Shown: positions 46,833-55,613 of the stretch, in pieces
Position numbering within the stretch: the stretch's first letter is position 1
Layout of the letters: each line of letters begins with the position of its first letter
The notes under the pieces: model-generated
What the model saw: only the letters and a program-made list of their open reading frames with translations
What the model was told of the DNA's origin: nothing
The model's database searches: none
Program-made: the position numbers and the translations under genes
Source: an uncultured Vampirovibrio sp.
GTDB taxonomy: Bacteria; Cyanobacteriota; Vampirovibrionia; Gastranaerophilales; Gastranaerophilaceae
Assembly: GCA_910577515.1 (NCBI GenBank)
Contig: CAJTLW010000004.1
Coordinates: forward strand, 1 to 64,000
Direction: 5' to 3'
Length of the DNA: 64,000 bases

Positions 46833-47732
46833 TCAGGGGTTTTTGGTACTATCCCACGGGGTAGAAAGTTTAAAGTTTGGATAATCTTTATCTTTATTGT
46901 TTGTAAGCTTATCAAGAGTTTGGTTATTAATTTCGCCCCCGATAAGAAGAATAATTGATGTGTAATATAGCCATACCATTAAAATTGCAAATGTTCCGAT
47001 TGTTCCGTATACCTTATTATATGTGCCAAGTTCGTTTACATATAATGAGAAAAGCCAGCTTCCCAAAAGCCAGAATATACAGAAAAACAAAGCCCCAGGA
47101 ACTATGCTTTTTCTTTTAATTGAAAAATCTCTTGCAGGAAGCACATAATAATTTATCATCGCAAGAATAAATAATAAAATAAAAGCAATCGGCCATCTTA
47201 AAATTAAAACTGTATTTACAACTTCATCAGGGATATGAAGATAAGGTGAAATTACATACAAAATAACTTTTCCGAAGATAATCAGGTTCATTGAAATAAA
47301 TAAGAAAAATGTATCTACAAAAACCATTAAAATTGATAAAAGCCGAACCTGAATAAACGAACGGTTTTCCTGAATTTTATTTGCACGGTTTAATCCTTTT
47401 ATAATAACGGCAATAGCATTTGATGCTAAAAATAATGTTACAAAAAAGCCTGCTATACCAACCAGGCCGCCATTTTGAAACAGAGTTACTTCTTTTAAAA
47501 CGGATGTTATTAATTTTATAACATCGGCAGGCGCAATGGTTGAAAGTGCTGCAAGCAGTTTTGTCATAAAAAATTGTTTACCAAGCCATCCAAACACAGC
47601 AGTTAAAAAAAGCATAAAAGGAAAAATACCGATTACAAGCATATATGCCATTTCAGCTGCGGCATTCGGGAAATCTTCATGGATTATGCTATCCACAAGG
47701 TTTAAAAAATATTCTTTTACAACTTTAAACAT
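46833..47732 (-). CDS. YihY/BrkB family membrane protein
   Basis: The 299-residue protein has six or more membrane helices and the family's conserved AAAEMAYMLVIGIFPFMLFLTAVFGW near the N-terminus. It also has LRWPIAFILLF in the middle and YGTIGTFAILMVWLYYTSIILLIGGEIN near the C-terminus. The family was once called ribonuclease BN in error; its role is still uncertain, possibly a transporter or envelope factor. Its start overlaps the end of nrnA by 16 bp, so the two are coupled. Confidence 0.9.
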   Translation of the reverse strand: MFKVVKEYFLNLVDSIIHEDFPNAAAEMAYMLVIGIFPFMLFLTAVFGWLGKQFFMTKLLAALSTIAPADVIKLITSVLKEVTLFQNGGLVGIAGFFVTLFLASNAIAVIIKGLNRANKIQENRSFIQVRLLSILMVFVDTFFLFISMNLIIFGKVILYVISPYLHIPDEVVNTVLILRWPIAFILLFILAMINYYVLPARDFSIKRKSIVPGALFFCIFWLLGSWLFSLYVNELGTYNKVYGTIGTFAILMVWLYYTSIILLIGGEINNQTLDKLTNNKDKDYPNFKLSTPWDSTKNP

Positions 47733-48691
47733 CTTTCAATTTCACACACCAAAAGTTCATACGCTATGCTTAAAGGCTTTTTTATGGTACAGCCTGCAGC
47801 GTGAATGTGTCCTCCTCCGTTGAATTTTTTTACAATTTCACATACATCAACATTGTCACTTCTTAAGCTTACTTTTGTTGTTTGGTTATCGCTTTCTTTA
47901 AGAACGGCTGAAATTTCAACGGTTTTTATGGTTCTTAAAGTTTCTGCAATGCCTTCAGTATATTCATTATTTGCATTAAATTTTTTAAAATCATTTTCTG
48001 TGATAGATGCTATTGCAACAGTATTATTTAAAAGAAATTTTGTTTTTGAAATTATATGTGCCTGAAACAGCACCATATTTTTTGCTTTTTTGTTGTAGCA
48101 TTTTTTTGTAATATCAGCGTTATCTACACCAAGTTTTATTAAATTTGCTGCAATTTCCAAGGTTTCAGGTTTTGTGTTTTCGTATCTAAAACCGCCTGTG
48201 TCTGTTAATATTGAAACATAAAGGCAATCTGCCATTTCTTTTGTTATTTCAACATTTTGAGCTTTAAAAATATTGTATAATACTTCTCCTGCACTTGATG
48301 CTTCACCTATAACGTAATTCAATTTTGCATAGCCGTTATTTGTTTTATGGTGGTCAATATTAATTGTCATTTTGGCATTATCAAAAATTTGTCTTGCTTT
48401 TTGGACTATTCTATCTATTGAAGCTACATCAACTGCTATAACTAAATCGTAAATATCCTGAACAGTATCAAGATTTTTGCTTAAAGTTATTTCAGGCAAA
48501 AATTTATAAGTTTCAGGAACTCCTGCGCCAGCACTTGTTTGAATTAAAGCATCTGCTTTATCTTTTAAAAACAATTTTAAAGCACACATTGACCCTAAAG
48601 TATCGCCATCAGGGTTAACGTGTGATAGAATAAGGATTTTTTCAGCATGCCTTATTTCATCAAATATTCTATTTAAGATATTTTTATCCAT
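47717..48691 (-). CDS. nrnA: DHH-family oligoribonuclease/pAp phosphatase (NrnA-like)
   Basis: The 324-residue DHH/DHHA1 protein has ILSHVNPDGDTLGSMCALKL (about 20-39), an internal Asp motif, the DHHKTNNGYA block (about 113-122), SILTDTGGFRYENT and the C-terminal GGGHIHAAGCTI. NrnA degrades short RNA fragments and dephosphorylates pAp; relatives also hydrolyse pGpG, the last step of cyclic-di-GMP breakdown, which fits the signalling genes nearby. It is translationally coupled with the YihY gene. Confidence 0.92.
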   Translation of the reverse strand: MDKNILNRIFDEIRHAEKILILSHVNPDGDTLGSMCALKLFLKDKADALIQTSAGAGVPETYKFLPEITLSKNLDTVQDIYDLVIAVDVASIDRIVQKARQIFDNAKMTINIDHHKTNNGYAKLNYVIGEASSAGEVLYNIFKAQNVEITKEMADCLYVSILTDTGGFRYENTKPETLEIAANLIKLGVDNADITKKCYNKKAKNMVLFQAHIISKTKFLLNNTVAIASITENDFKKFNANNEYTEGIAETLRTIKTVEISAVLKESDNQTTKVSLRSDNVDVCEIVKKFNGGGHIHAAGCTIKKPLSIAYELLVCEIERCLKL

Positions 48692-48743
48692 TAATTTTTA
48701 ATAAATACCATAAATATTTTTTGATGAAAAGAGGTGTTTAAAT

Positions 48744-49517
48744 TTAAAATTTTACAGGATATTCTGAAATGCCATCACCACAATTACTGTAGCATACATC
48801 CCAGCCGTTTCTTGTAATTTTTGCTGCACAAGTTTTTCCAGATGAACCAGCTGTACAGTTTTCTTCAATAAATTCATCACCTTCGTTTGCGCCATAAGGA
48901 AGAACTGCGCCAGAAAGATATAGACCGTAATAGAATACATCTTTTCCGACAACGTTAGGTTTCTTATTGCCGTTTACATCCACCATAAATACGCCGCAAA
49001 GGGTTTTTGAATTTCCGCCCCAGTTGCAGTTGCTGCCTGTAGGTTTATCAATGTCTCCTGCATCTGGGTCTGAATCATCTCTATCAGCATTTAGAAAACT
49101 ATTTGCATCAGTAAAAGCAACAAGTGAGCCGTCGTTTAAAAGAACTCTTGTTTTTGCCTGAAACATGGTGTTAATATCCTGAACATCGCCATCTACTCCT
49201 CTTACAGCATAAGAGCAATGACTATTTGTTGAGGTGCTTCCACTGCACATATATCCAACGTTTAACCTTGGAGTTATAGTGTTTTGCATTATTCTTGCAA
49301 TGCCTTCATCCGTACTCCAAGACCAGCCTTCTACCTGCCCGCTTGTTATTGTTGCGTTATAAATAGCCTGGTTTAATGTGGCTGCGCTTTTTTTCAATTG
49401 TTCTATAGTTGCTTTTTTGTTTGTTTCATGAATCATTGTAGGGATTGTTATTGCAGCAATAACTCCTATAATACTAAGTGTTAAGACTACTTCAATAAGT
49501 GTAAAACCTTTTTTCAT
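48744..49517 (-). CDS. Type IV prepilin-like (pseudopilin) protein
   Basis: The 257-residue protein starts with the classic prepilin leader MKKG followed by FTLIEVVLTLSIIGVIAAI, with cleavage after Gly4 and Glu at mature position 5. A coiled segment follows (about 30-55), then a large Cys-containing head domain with GVFMVDVNGNKKPNVVGKD. It also has a disulfide-rich C-terminus (CTAGSSGKTCAA, CYSNC). The head resembles GspH/pilin-type modules used for substrate binding. It has no pilin-assembly neighbours, but the PilMN/PilO platform is in the window. Likely a pilus-tip or secretion pseudopilin. Confidence 0.88.
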   Translation of the reverse strand: MKKGFTLIEVVLTLSIIGVIAAITIPTMIHETNKKATIEQLKKSAATLNQAIYNATITSGQVEGWSWSTDEGIARIMQNTITPRLNVGYMCSGSTSTNSHCSYAVRGVDGDVQDINTMFQAKTRVLLNDGSLVAFTDANSFLNADRDDSDPDAGDIDKPTGSNCNWGGNSKTLCGVFMVDVNGNKKPNVVGKDVFYYGLYLSGAVLPYGANEGDEFIEENCTAGSSGKTCAAKITRNGWDVCYSNCGDGISEYPVKF

Positions 49518-49611
49518 ATTTTAAAATCCCGCTTATTTTTAATAATTATTACATTTTCTATTTAACCATACTTTTTTATATTTTAAAAGCAATCAAAAGG
49601 TTGAAAAATTT

Positions 49612-50154
49612 TTAAAAATTAACATGCAAAATTCTATTTTGGGTATTTTGCTCAAAATATTTCTTATTTTCAATGGTTTTGTAAAAGTTTTCTTCTAAAT
49701 CAAATATATCATCTGATGATAGTTTATTGTTCAGCGTTTTTAATATTTTTTCAGCTTTTTTATATTGGTTAAGGTTCATTAAAATGTCTATTTTTAATTT
49801 GTAGCATTCTGATAAAAATTCAGCATTTAATTCCTGTCTTATCAGAACTTTATCTAAAATTTCAAGCCCTTTTTTATATTCATCCAACAAATTATAAATT
49901 TTTGCCGTAAAAAAAATGCATAATGGATTATCAGGACTTAGTTTTTCAGCTTTTGCAAAGATTTTTAAGGCGTAATTCATCTCTCTTTTTTTAAGCAGAA
50001 TTTCACCTTTTAATAAAAGGCTTTTAAGATGATGTCTATTATTTTTAAGTGCAAGATTTATATATTTGTATGCAAGATGCAGATTATTTTCATAATGAAA
50101 GTAATCAAAGGCCAACCTGTAATATTTTTCTGCCTCAAAATAGACGACGTTCAT
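49612..50154 (-). CDS. Tetratricopeptide-repeat protein, soluble
   Basis: The 180-residue protein has helical repeat pairs of TPR type: YRLAFDYFHYENNLHLAYKYINLALKNN (about 13-40), then KSLLLKGEILLKKREMNYALKIFAKAEKLSPDNP (about 44-77) and a third repeat near 85-115. There is no signal peptide, so it is probably cytosolic. No Shine-Dalgarno is evident before the ATG. It is divergent from nrdJ and may serve as an adaptor; partner unknown. Confidence 0.75.
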   Translation of the reverse strand: MNVVYFEAEKYYRLAFDYFHYENNLHLAYKYINLALKNNRHHLKSLLLKGEILLKKREMNYALKIFAKAEKLSPDNPLCIFFTAKIYNLLDEYKKGLEILDKVLIRQELNAEFLSECYKLKIDILMNLNQYKKAEKILKTLNNKLSSDDIFDLEENFYKTIENKKYFEQNTQNRILHVNF

Positions 50155-50255
50155 GGTTTATTTTAATATCCTGAAATAATACGGTTTTTATTCTACATGT
50201 GTTTTTAATTTTTGGCTTAAATATTTTTGCGGTTAAATCAAAAACCATGACAGCT

Positions 50256-50344
50256 AAACCGTTTCGGGGGATTTTTTTCAATATTAATATTCTTTAACAA
50301 AATTAATTAACAAAACGGTTTTTAAAAAACGTTTTTGGTATAAT
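50256..50344 (+). promoter_or_regulatory. Promoter region of nrdJ with inverted boxes
   Basis: AAACCGTTT (50256-50264) and AAACGGTTT (50313-50321) are near-identical, mutually complementary boxes. The second lies just upstream of TATAAT (50339-50344), and a partial third box (AAAACGTTTTT) follows it. The -35 position lacks a good hexamer, so regulator binding at these boxes is plausible. Confidence 0.45.
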
Positions 50345-50389
50345 GTCATAAATTACTTATTTTTTAAATTATTTGGGGAGGCAAAACGA

Positions 50390-52429
50390 GTGAATACTCT
50401 AAAAGAAAACGAAAACTGTGAAATCACCGGAAAAATTAATCTATCTGAAAATGCAAAAAAAGTATTGGAAAAAAGATATTTAAAAAGAGATATCAAAGGA
50501 AATGTAACCGAAACTCCAAAAGAATTATTTGAACGTGTAGCTTTTACTATAGCTGATGCGGATAAAACTTTCGGGGTTGATGAAACTGAAATTCAAAAAA
50601 CAAGAGCAAAATTCTTTAATATGATAGCTGATGCTTATTTTATGCCAAATTCTCCTACTTTAATGAATGCAGGCAGAGAACTCGGGCAATTGAGCGCTTG
50701 CTTTGTTCTTCCTGTTGAAGATAGTTTGGAAGGCATTTTTGAAACCATCAAAAATACTGCTTTAATTCATAAATCAGGCGGAGGCACAGGGTTTTCTTTT
50801 TCAAGATTAAGACCCAAAAATGATGTTGTACATTCTACAATGGGCGTATCTTCAGGACCTGTAAGCTTTATGGAAGTATTTAATGCTGCAACCGAAGCTG
50901 TAAAACAAGGCGGTACAAGACGCGGCGCTAATATGGGAATTTTAAGAATTGACCACCCCGATATTTTAGAATTTATTAATTGCAAAAGCGATTTAACAAG
51001 GTTAAATAATTTCAATATTTCAGTTGCTATTACTGATAAATTTATGGAAGCGCTTGAGCGTGATGAAGATTATGAACTAATTCATCCAAACACAAAACAA
51101 GCCGTTCAAAAATTAAAAGCAAGAGAAATTTTTGATTTAATTGTAAAAGGTGCATGGGGTTCAGGTGAGCCAGGTGTTATTTTTATTGATAAAATGAATA
51201 AAGATAATCCGACGCCTTTAATAGGTGATATTGAATCTACAAACCCTTGCGGAGAAGTTCCCTTGCTTCCTTATGAAGCTTGTAACTTAGGTTCAATAAA
51301 CCTTGGCAAAATGGTTGAAGTTGATGAAAACGGCAATCCTTCAATTAATTGGGATAAACTAGCTGAAATTTCAAGACTTGCAATTCATTTTCTTGATAAC
51401 GTTATTGTTGCAAATAACTATCCTCTTCCGAAGATTGCACAAATGGTTCAGGATAACAGAAAAATTGGTCTTGGTGTAATGGGCTGGGCTGATATGCTTA
51501 TGAAAATGGGGATTTCCTATAATTCAGAAGCAGGCTGTGCCTTGGGTAAAAAAGTTATGGAATTTATTGATTACCATTCAAAAGTTGAGAGTATTGAATT
51601 ATCTAAAAAACGCGGTAAATTCAACAACTTTGCAGGCTCTGTTTATGATAGGGGAAATTACCTTTATGAAAAATATAAAGGATTATCTGCAGGGCTTATT
51701 ACAGATGAAATGTGGGCTGAACTTGATAAAGAAATTGCAAATTACGGTATCAGAAATGCAACCACAACTTGTATCGCCCCGACCGGCACAATTTCAATGA
51801 TTGCAGGCGCTTCAGGCGGTGTTGAACCGTTATTCGGGCTTGTATTCAAAAGAAACATTATGGATAACACCGAAATGTATGAAGTAAACCCGAATTTTAA
51901 AGATTATGCAATTGAAAAAGGCATATACAGTGAAGATTTAATGGGAAAAATTGCTGAAACCGGTTCTATTGCACACATTGATGGTGTTGATGAAAGAACA
52001 AAAGACATTTTTGTTACAGCGCATGATATTTCACCAAAATCTCACGTTATGATGCAGGCAGCATTCCAATTGCACACAGATAACGCTGTTTCAAAAACGG
52101 TAAACTTTGAAGAAGATGCAACGCTTGAAGATGTAGCACAAGCGTATATCCTTGCATATAAAAACAATTTAAAAGGAATTACCGTTTACAGAAATAATTC
52201 AAGATACGCGCAGCCAATGGTTTTAGAAGGCAAAAAAGAAGATAAAAAAGCGGAAGAAACAAAAGCTGAAACCAAGATAGAACATAAAGAATTAAAGGTT
52301 GAAAAAACTGAAATTGATGAACACGGGGTTGAAATTAAAACCGTAGTATGCCCCGAGTGCGGAAATTCAATTAAAATGGCGGAAGGCTGCTTTATCTGCT
52401 TAAATTGTGGATACTCCGGCTGTTCATAA
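50390..52429 (+). CDS. nrdJ: Adenosylcobalamin-dependent (class II) ribonucleotide reductase
   Basis: The 679-residue protein has the class II signatures: NSPTLMNAG near 88, GQLSACFVLPVEDS, GGGTGFSFS, NPCGEVPLLPYEACNLGSINL (the substrate-site Cys), PTGTISMIAG, and a C-terminal zinc-ribbon tail CPECGNS...CFICLNCGYSGCS. It makes deoxyribonucleotides using a cobalamin radical and works with or without oxygen. The usual N-terminal ATP-cone is not evident. Translation starts at GTG (50390), after a GGGGAGG ribosome site. Confidence 0.95.
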   Translation: MNTLKENENCEITGKINLSENAKKVLEKRYLKRDIKGNVTETPKELFERVAFTIADADKTFGVDETEIQKTRAKFFNMIADAYFMPNSPTLMNAGRELGQLSACFVLPVEDSLEGIFETIKNTALIHKSGGGTGFSFSRLRPKNDVVHSTMGVSSGPVSFMEVFNAATEAVKQGGTRRGANMGILRIDHPDILEFINCKSDLTRLNNFNISVAITDKFMEALERDEDYELIHPNTKQAVQKLKAREIFDLIVKGAWGSGEPGVIFIDKMNKDNPTPLIGDIESTNPCGEVPLLPYEACNLGSINLGKMVEVDENGNPSINWDKLAEISRLAIHFLDNVIVANNYPLPKIAQMVQDNRKIGLGVMGWADMLMKMGISYNSEAGCALGKKVMEFIDYHSKVESIELSKKRGKFNNFAGSVYDRGNYLYEKYKGLSAGLITDEMWAELDKEIANYGIRNATTTCIAPTGTISMIAGASGGVEPLFGLVFKRNIMDNTEMYEVNPNFKDYAIEKGIYSEDLMGKIAETGSIAHIDGVDERTKDIFVTAHDISPKSHVMMQAAFQLHTDNAVSKTVNFEEDATLEDVAQAYILAYKNNLKGITVYRNNSRYAQPMVLEGKKEDKKAEETKAETKIEHKELKVEKTEIDEHGVEIKTVVCPECGNSIKMAEGCFICLNCGYSGCS

Positions 52430-52445
52430 ATTGTAAAATTTATTA

Positions 52446-52475
52446 AACAAGGTGTTTTCGGACACCTTGTTTTTG
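52446..52475 (+). terminator. Intrinsic terminator of nrdJ
   Basis: AACAAGGTGT pairs with ACACCTTGTT around TTTCGG, followed by TTT. It ends about 10 nt before the next start codon. Confidence 0.8.
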
Positions 52476-52485
52476 TTAACAGCAT

Positions 52486-53574
52486 ATGGCTTCAAAGGAT
52501 ATTTTAATGCAAGCAAAGAACAGAGCCTCTTTATCTGAAGAAAAAACAAATAAAAAAATTTATTTAATATCAAGACACTGCGGCCATGCAGGTCTTATGT
52601 GGGTTTATGACTGTATTCTTGCAGCTATTGTTTTTGCTTACGATAAAGGCTATATTCCTGTTGTTGACCTTAAAACCCAATTTAATCAATATTTTAAAGA
52701 CGGAAGAGAATTTAAGGATAATGTTTGGGAATATTATTTTAAACAACCTTCAGGTCTTTCTTTAGAAAATATTGATAAATCTGATTTCAGTATAATTGAA
52801 CATAACGAAGACAATATAAAGCCATATATTAATATTTTAATGGGAAATACAAAAAAATGTCTGCAAAACAAAAAAACCGTATCCGAAGAAAAGTTTTTTG
52901 AAAAAATTGAACTTGCAGACGAAATTAAAGAATATTTTGAAAAAGAATTTGACAGATTGGTAAAAGGCGAAGACTTTTTAGGTATAATTTGCCGCGGTAC
53001 GGATTATGTTAATCTTCGCCCCGAGGGGCATCAAATACAGCCTGAAATTTCTGATGTGATAAAAAAGGCAAAAGAAATTTGCAATAAATACGATTGTAAA
53101 AAAATTTGGCTTGCAACCGAAGATATGGAAATTTATAAACGTTTTAAAGCGGAATTTAAAGATATGCTTATTGAAAACACACAATATAAATTTTCAAATA
53201 TAGAAAACAAATATTTAGATGAAGTCAATGTAAATATTCAAAGAGAAAACCATTCTTATAATTTAGGCAAAGAATATTTATTTTCAATGTATATGCTTTC
53301 AAAATCAAAATATTTAATTGGCGGCATAACAGGAGCCTTACCCGCTCTTTGGGTTTTATCAAACGGTTTTAAAAACCAGACATTAACATGTTTTTGGGAT
53401 ATCGGTTATTATAAAACCTCAAAAAAGGTTACTTATAAAAATATTTTTGAAAGAATTTTTTCTGTAAAAAATGAAATTAATGAGAGCATTAAGCATAAAG
53501 TTTTCACGCTTTTTGGTATTAGAATTAAATTTAATTCTATAACCTGTGATACAATCGGTTTTTGTAGATTGTGA
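52486..53574 (+). CDS. Fucosyltransferase-like glycosyltransferase
   Basis: The 362-residue protein contains GIICRGTDYVNL (about 167-178), close to the H-x-R-R/G-x-D motif of NodZ/FUT8-type and other O-fucosyltransferase-like enzymes, and KKIWLATEDMEIYKRF (about 205-220). A C-terminal tail with VFTLFGIRIKFN resembles the short endings found on some bacterial surface-glycan transferases. It probably adds a deoxyhexose to a surface glycan; donor and acceptor are unknown. It follows the nrdJ terminator by 10 nt and is the only glycan gene in this part. Confidence 0.72.
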   Translation: MASKDILMQAKNRASLSEEKTNKKIYLISRHCGHAGLMWVYDCILAAIVFAYDKGYIPVVDLKTQFNQYFKDGREFKDNVWEYYFKQPSGLSLENIDKSDFSIIEHNEDNIKPYINILMGNTKKCLQNKKTVSEEKFFEKIELADEIKEYFEKEFDRLVKGEDFLGIICRGTDYVNLRPEGHQIQPEISDVIKKAKEICNKYDCKKIWLATEDMEIYKRFKAEFKDMLIENTQYKFSNIENKYLDEVNVNIQRENHSYNLGKEYLFSMYMLSKSKYLIGGITGALPALWVLSNGFKNQTLTCFWDIGYYKTSKKVTYKNIFERIFSVKNEINESIKHKVFTLFGIRIKFNSITCDTIGFCRL

Positions 53575-53657
53575 TATTCGGGTCTGCTCTATAGACGGAT
53601 GAGAAAAACGATATTTTAAGAGAATTTTTTTATTGTAAAATATTAGGAGATAAAAAA

Positions 53658-53819
53658 ATGGAAAAATACGTTTGCTTATTGTGCGGATATGTTTATGACC
53701 CTGAAGTTGGTGAGCCGGATGAAGGAATTGAAGCAGGGACTGCATTTGAAAACCTGCCGGATGATTATAAATGCCCGTTATGCGGTGCATCAAAAAGCCA
53801 ATTTGCAAAGAAAGATTAA
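53658..53819 (+). CDS. Rubredoxin
   Basis: The 53-residue protein has the two iron knuckles CLLCG (about 6-10) and CPLCG (about 39-43), with [14 protein letters not shown] between them and [11 protein letters not shown] before the second. It carries a single Fe(Cys)4 centre and transfers one electron, often in oxygen or peroxide reduction in anaerobes. AGGAGA lies upstream of the ATG. It is 34 bp ahead of a PLP-enzyme gene, with which it may be co-transcribed. It is short but unmistakable. Confidence 0.95.
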   Translation: MEKYVCLLCGYVYDPEVGEPDEGIEAGTAFENLPDDYKCPLCGASKSQFAKKD

Positions 53820-53853
53820 TACTGCCCTTTAAAGCGGGCAAAAAGGAAGAATA

Positions 53854-55113
53854 ATGGAAGATATGGAAAAGATAAAAGAAGAAAACGCCCGTAAAATTGT
53901 GAACGAGGCGGAAATTGCAATACAAAATCTGTTTAAAAATACAGATAAAATTGCAGAATATAACCAACTAAAAGTTTTAAAAGCTTTTCAAAAAAATAAA
54001 ATAGGCGAAGAACATTTTTATACGGTAACAGGCTACGGTCATGACGATTTAGGCCGTGAAGCACTTGATAATGTGTTTAAAGATGTTTTTAACACAGAAG
54101 CTGCAATTGTACGCCCGCATTTTGTTTCAGGAACACATACCATTGCCTGCGCGCTTTTTGGGGTTTTAAGACCCGGAGACGGGCTTGTATCAATTGCAGG
54201 CGCGCCTTATGATACGCTGGATGAAATTATCGGGAAAAATGAAACCTGTGAATTTTATAATTGTTCGCTCAAGGCTATGGGCGTAGAATATGATGAGATT
54301 CCGCTTTTGAACGATTTAGATGTTGATTTTGATGCAATTCCAAAATACATTAAACCAAATACTAAAATGGTTACAATCCAGCGCTCAAGAGGATACAGCC
54401 TCAGAAATTCTTTAACAATAGAAGATATTGAGCGAATTATAAAAATTGTGAAAAGTGTTAACCCGAAAACAGTTTGTTTTGTGGATAACTGTTACGGAGA
54501 ATTCACCGAAAAGCTTGAGCCTACTGATGTTGGAGCTGATTTAATTGCAGGAAGCCTTATTAAAAACCCAGGCGGCGGGATTGTTGAAGCAGGAGGATAT
54601 TTAGCGGGCAGAAAAGATTTAATTGAAATGTGTGCAAGAAGGCTTACAGCCCCCGGTATCGGCACAGAAGGCGGAGCTATGTTTAACCAGACCCGCGTTA
54701 TGCTTCAAGGCTTCTTTATGGCGCCAAGCGTAGTTTCTTATGCGGTTAAAGGGGCAATTTTAGCAGCTAAAGTGTTTGAAACGGTTGGATTTAAAACTCA
54801 CCCAAAATCTGATTGCACACGGTGTGATTTAATTCAGACAATAAAATTTGAAAAACAGGAAGCACAGGAAGCATTTTGCCGGGTATTGCAAAAATACTCT
54901 CCTGTTGAAAGCTATTTAACACCTATTCCTGACGGGGTTCCAGGGTATGAAGATAAGCTTATTATGGCAGGTGGAAGCTTTATAGAAGGCTCTACGATTG
55001 AGCTTTCGGCTGATGGCCCTTGCCGTCCTCCTTATGCCGTTTATATGCAGGGGGGGTTAAGCTATTTTCATGTTAAACTCGCCCTAATCGGGATTTTGAA
55101 AGAATTACTTTAA
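53854..55113 (+). CDS. Aluminium-resistance/methionine gamma-lyase-like PLP enzyme
   Basis: The 419-residue PLP enzyme of the Alr/MGL-like family has TGYGHDDLGREALDNVF (about 66-82), RPHFVSGTHTIACALFG, VDNCYGEF, and the Schiff-base Lys 237 in GSLIKNPGGG. It ends with YVQGGLSYFHVKLALIGIL-like sequence. The family is often annotated as aluminium-resistance or methionine gamma-lyase, but its true substrate is unclear. An AAGGAAGA site precedes the ATG. The rubredoxin gene is 34 bp upstream. Confidence 0.88.
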   Translation: MEDMEKIKEENARKIVNEAEIAIQNLFKNTDKIAEYNQLKVLKAFQKNKIGEEHFYTVTGYGHDDLGREALDNVFKDVFNTEAAIVRPHFVSGTHTIACALFGVLRPGDGLVSIAGAPYDTLDEIIGKNETCEFYNCSLKAMGVEYDEIPLLNDLDVDFDAIPKYIKPNTKMVTIQRSRGYSLRNSLTIEDIERIIKIVKSVNPKTVCFVDNCYGEFTEKLEPTDVGADLIAGSLIKNPGGGIVEAGGYLAGRKDLIEMCARRLTAPGIGTEGGAMFNQTRVMLQGFFMAPSVVSYAVKGAILAAKVFETVGFKTHPKSDCTRCDLIQTIKFEKQEAQEAFCRVLQKYSPVESYLTPIPDGVPGYEDKLIMAGGSFIEGSTIELSADGPCRPPYAVYMQGGLSYFHVKLALIGILKELL

Positions 55114-55227
55114 AATTAAATCTTTTATTTCATATTCTTCTATAGTTTTAAACAAAATTTCCGCCTGATGGGCGTTTGTTGAAATATCTACACATATTTC
55201 ATATATTTGTTTGTATTTTTCTTCCAC
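55105..55227 (-). CDS. 40-residue protein divergent from an XRE repressor
   Basis: A 40-residue protein reads leftwards from a GTG at 55227 that has CAAGGAG 6 nt upstream: MEEKYKQIYEICVDIS followed by a helical, Glu/Lys-rich end. It is short and its stop overlaps the end of the convergent PLP-enzyme gene by 9 bp, but the ribosome site and codon pattern support it. A TATAAA (about 55250) gives it a promoter whose -35 area overlaps the ACGTAAA operator. Such small proteins next to XRE repressors are often partners or targets; here that is inferred only from position. Confidence 0.5.
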   Translation of the reverse strand: MEEKYKQIYEICVDISTNAHQAEILFKTIEEYEIKDLILK

Positions 55228-55269
55228 AAATTTCTCCTTGATTTGTTTATATGGTTATTTTAACACGGC

Positions 55270-55322
55270 ACGTAAAATTTTTACGTAAACTTAATAAAAT
55301 TTTACGTATACACTTTACGTAT
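55270..55322. promoter_or_regulatory. Operator with four ACGTAAA/TTTACGT half-sites
   Basis: ACGTAAAA-T-TTTTACGT is a perfect palindrome (55270-55286). Two further direct TTTACGTAT half-sites lie at 55301-55309 and 55314-55322; the last runs into the XRE start codon. The spacing suits repressor dimers covering both divergent promoters. Confidence 0.65.
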
Positions 55323-55545
55323 GAATAAAGATGATGTTTATAAAAAGCTTGGTTTAAATATCAAAAAATATAGAACTCTAAGAAAATTAACCCAAGAAAA
55401 CCTTGCTGATAAAGTTAATAGAAGTGTTAATCTTATAGGAAAAGTCGAAGTTGCTTTTAACAAACCTTCTTTCGGCACAATAATAGATATTGCAAATGCT
55501 CTTGATATCACCCTAAAAGAGCTTTTTGATTTTGAAGAACTATAA
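55321..55545 (+). CDS. XRE-family helix-turn-helix repressor
   Basis: The 74-residue protein is a single Cro/CI-type HTH domain: GLNIKKYRTLRKLTQENLADKVNRSV (about 11-36), then LIGKVEVAFNKPSFGTIIDIANAL and KELFDFEEL. It lacks an extra sensor domain. The ATG follows directly after a TTTACGT half-site with no Shine-Dalgarno, so its own binding site overlaps its start and autorepression is likely. It probably regulates the divergent 40-residue gene, and possibly the Bro-N gene to the right. Confidence 0.88.
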   Translation: MNKDDVYKKLGLNIKKYRTLRKLTQENLADKVNRSVNLIGKVEVAFNKPSFGTIIDIANALDITLKELFDFEEL

Positions 55546-55572
55546 CCTTGAAAATTTGTTAAAACCGTTTAC

Positions 55573-55613
55573 AATAAAAATATAAAGGGCAGGGATGCTG
55601 TAACATTCCCTTT
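55573..55613 (-). terminator. Terminator-like hairpin at the left end of the 55.6 kb RNA
   Basis: AAAGGG (55584-55589) pairs with CCCTTT (55608-55613), with alternative inner pairing AGGGATG/CATTCCCT. On the minus strand the stem is followed by ATATTTTTATTG. Confidence 0.5.
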
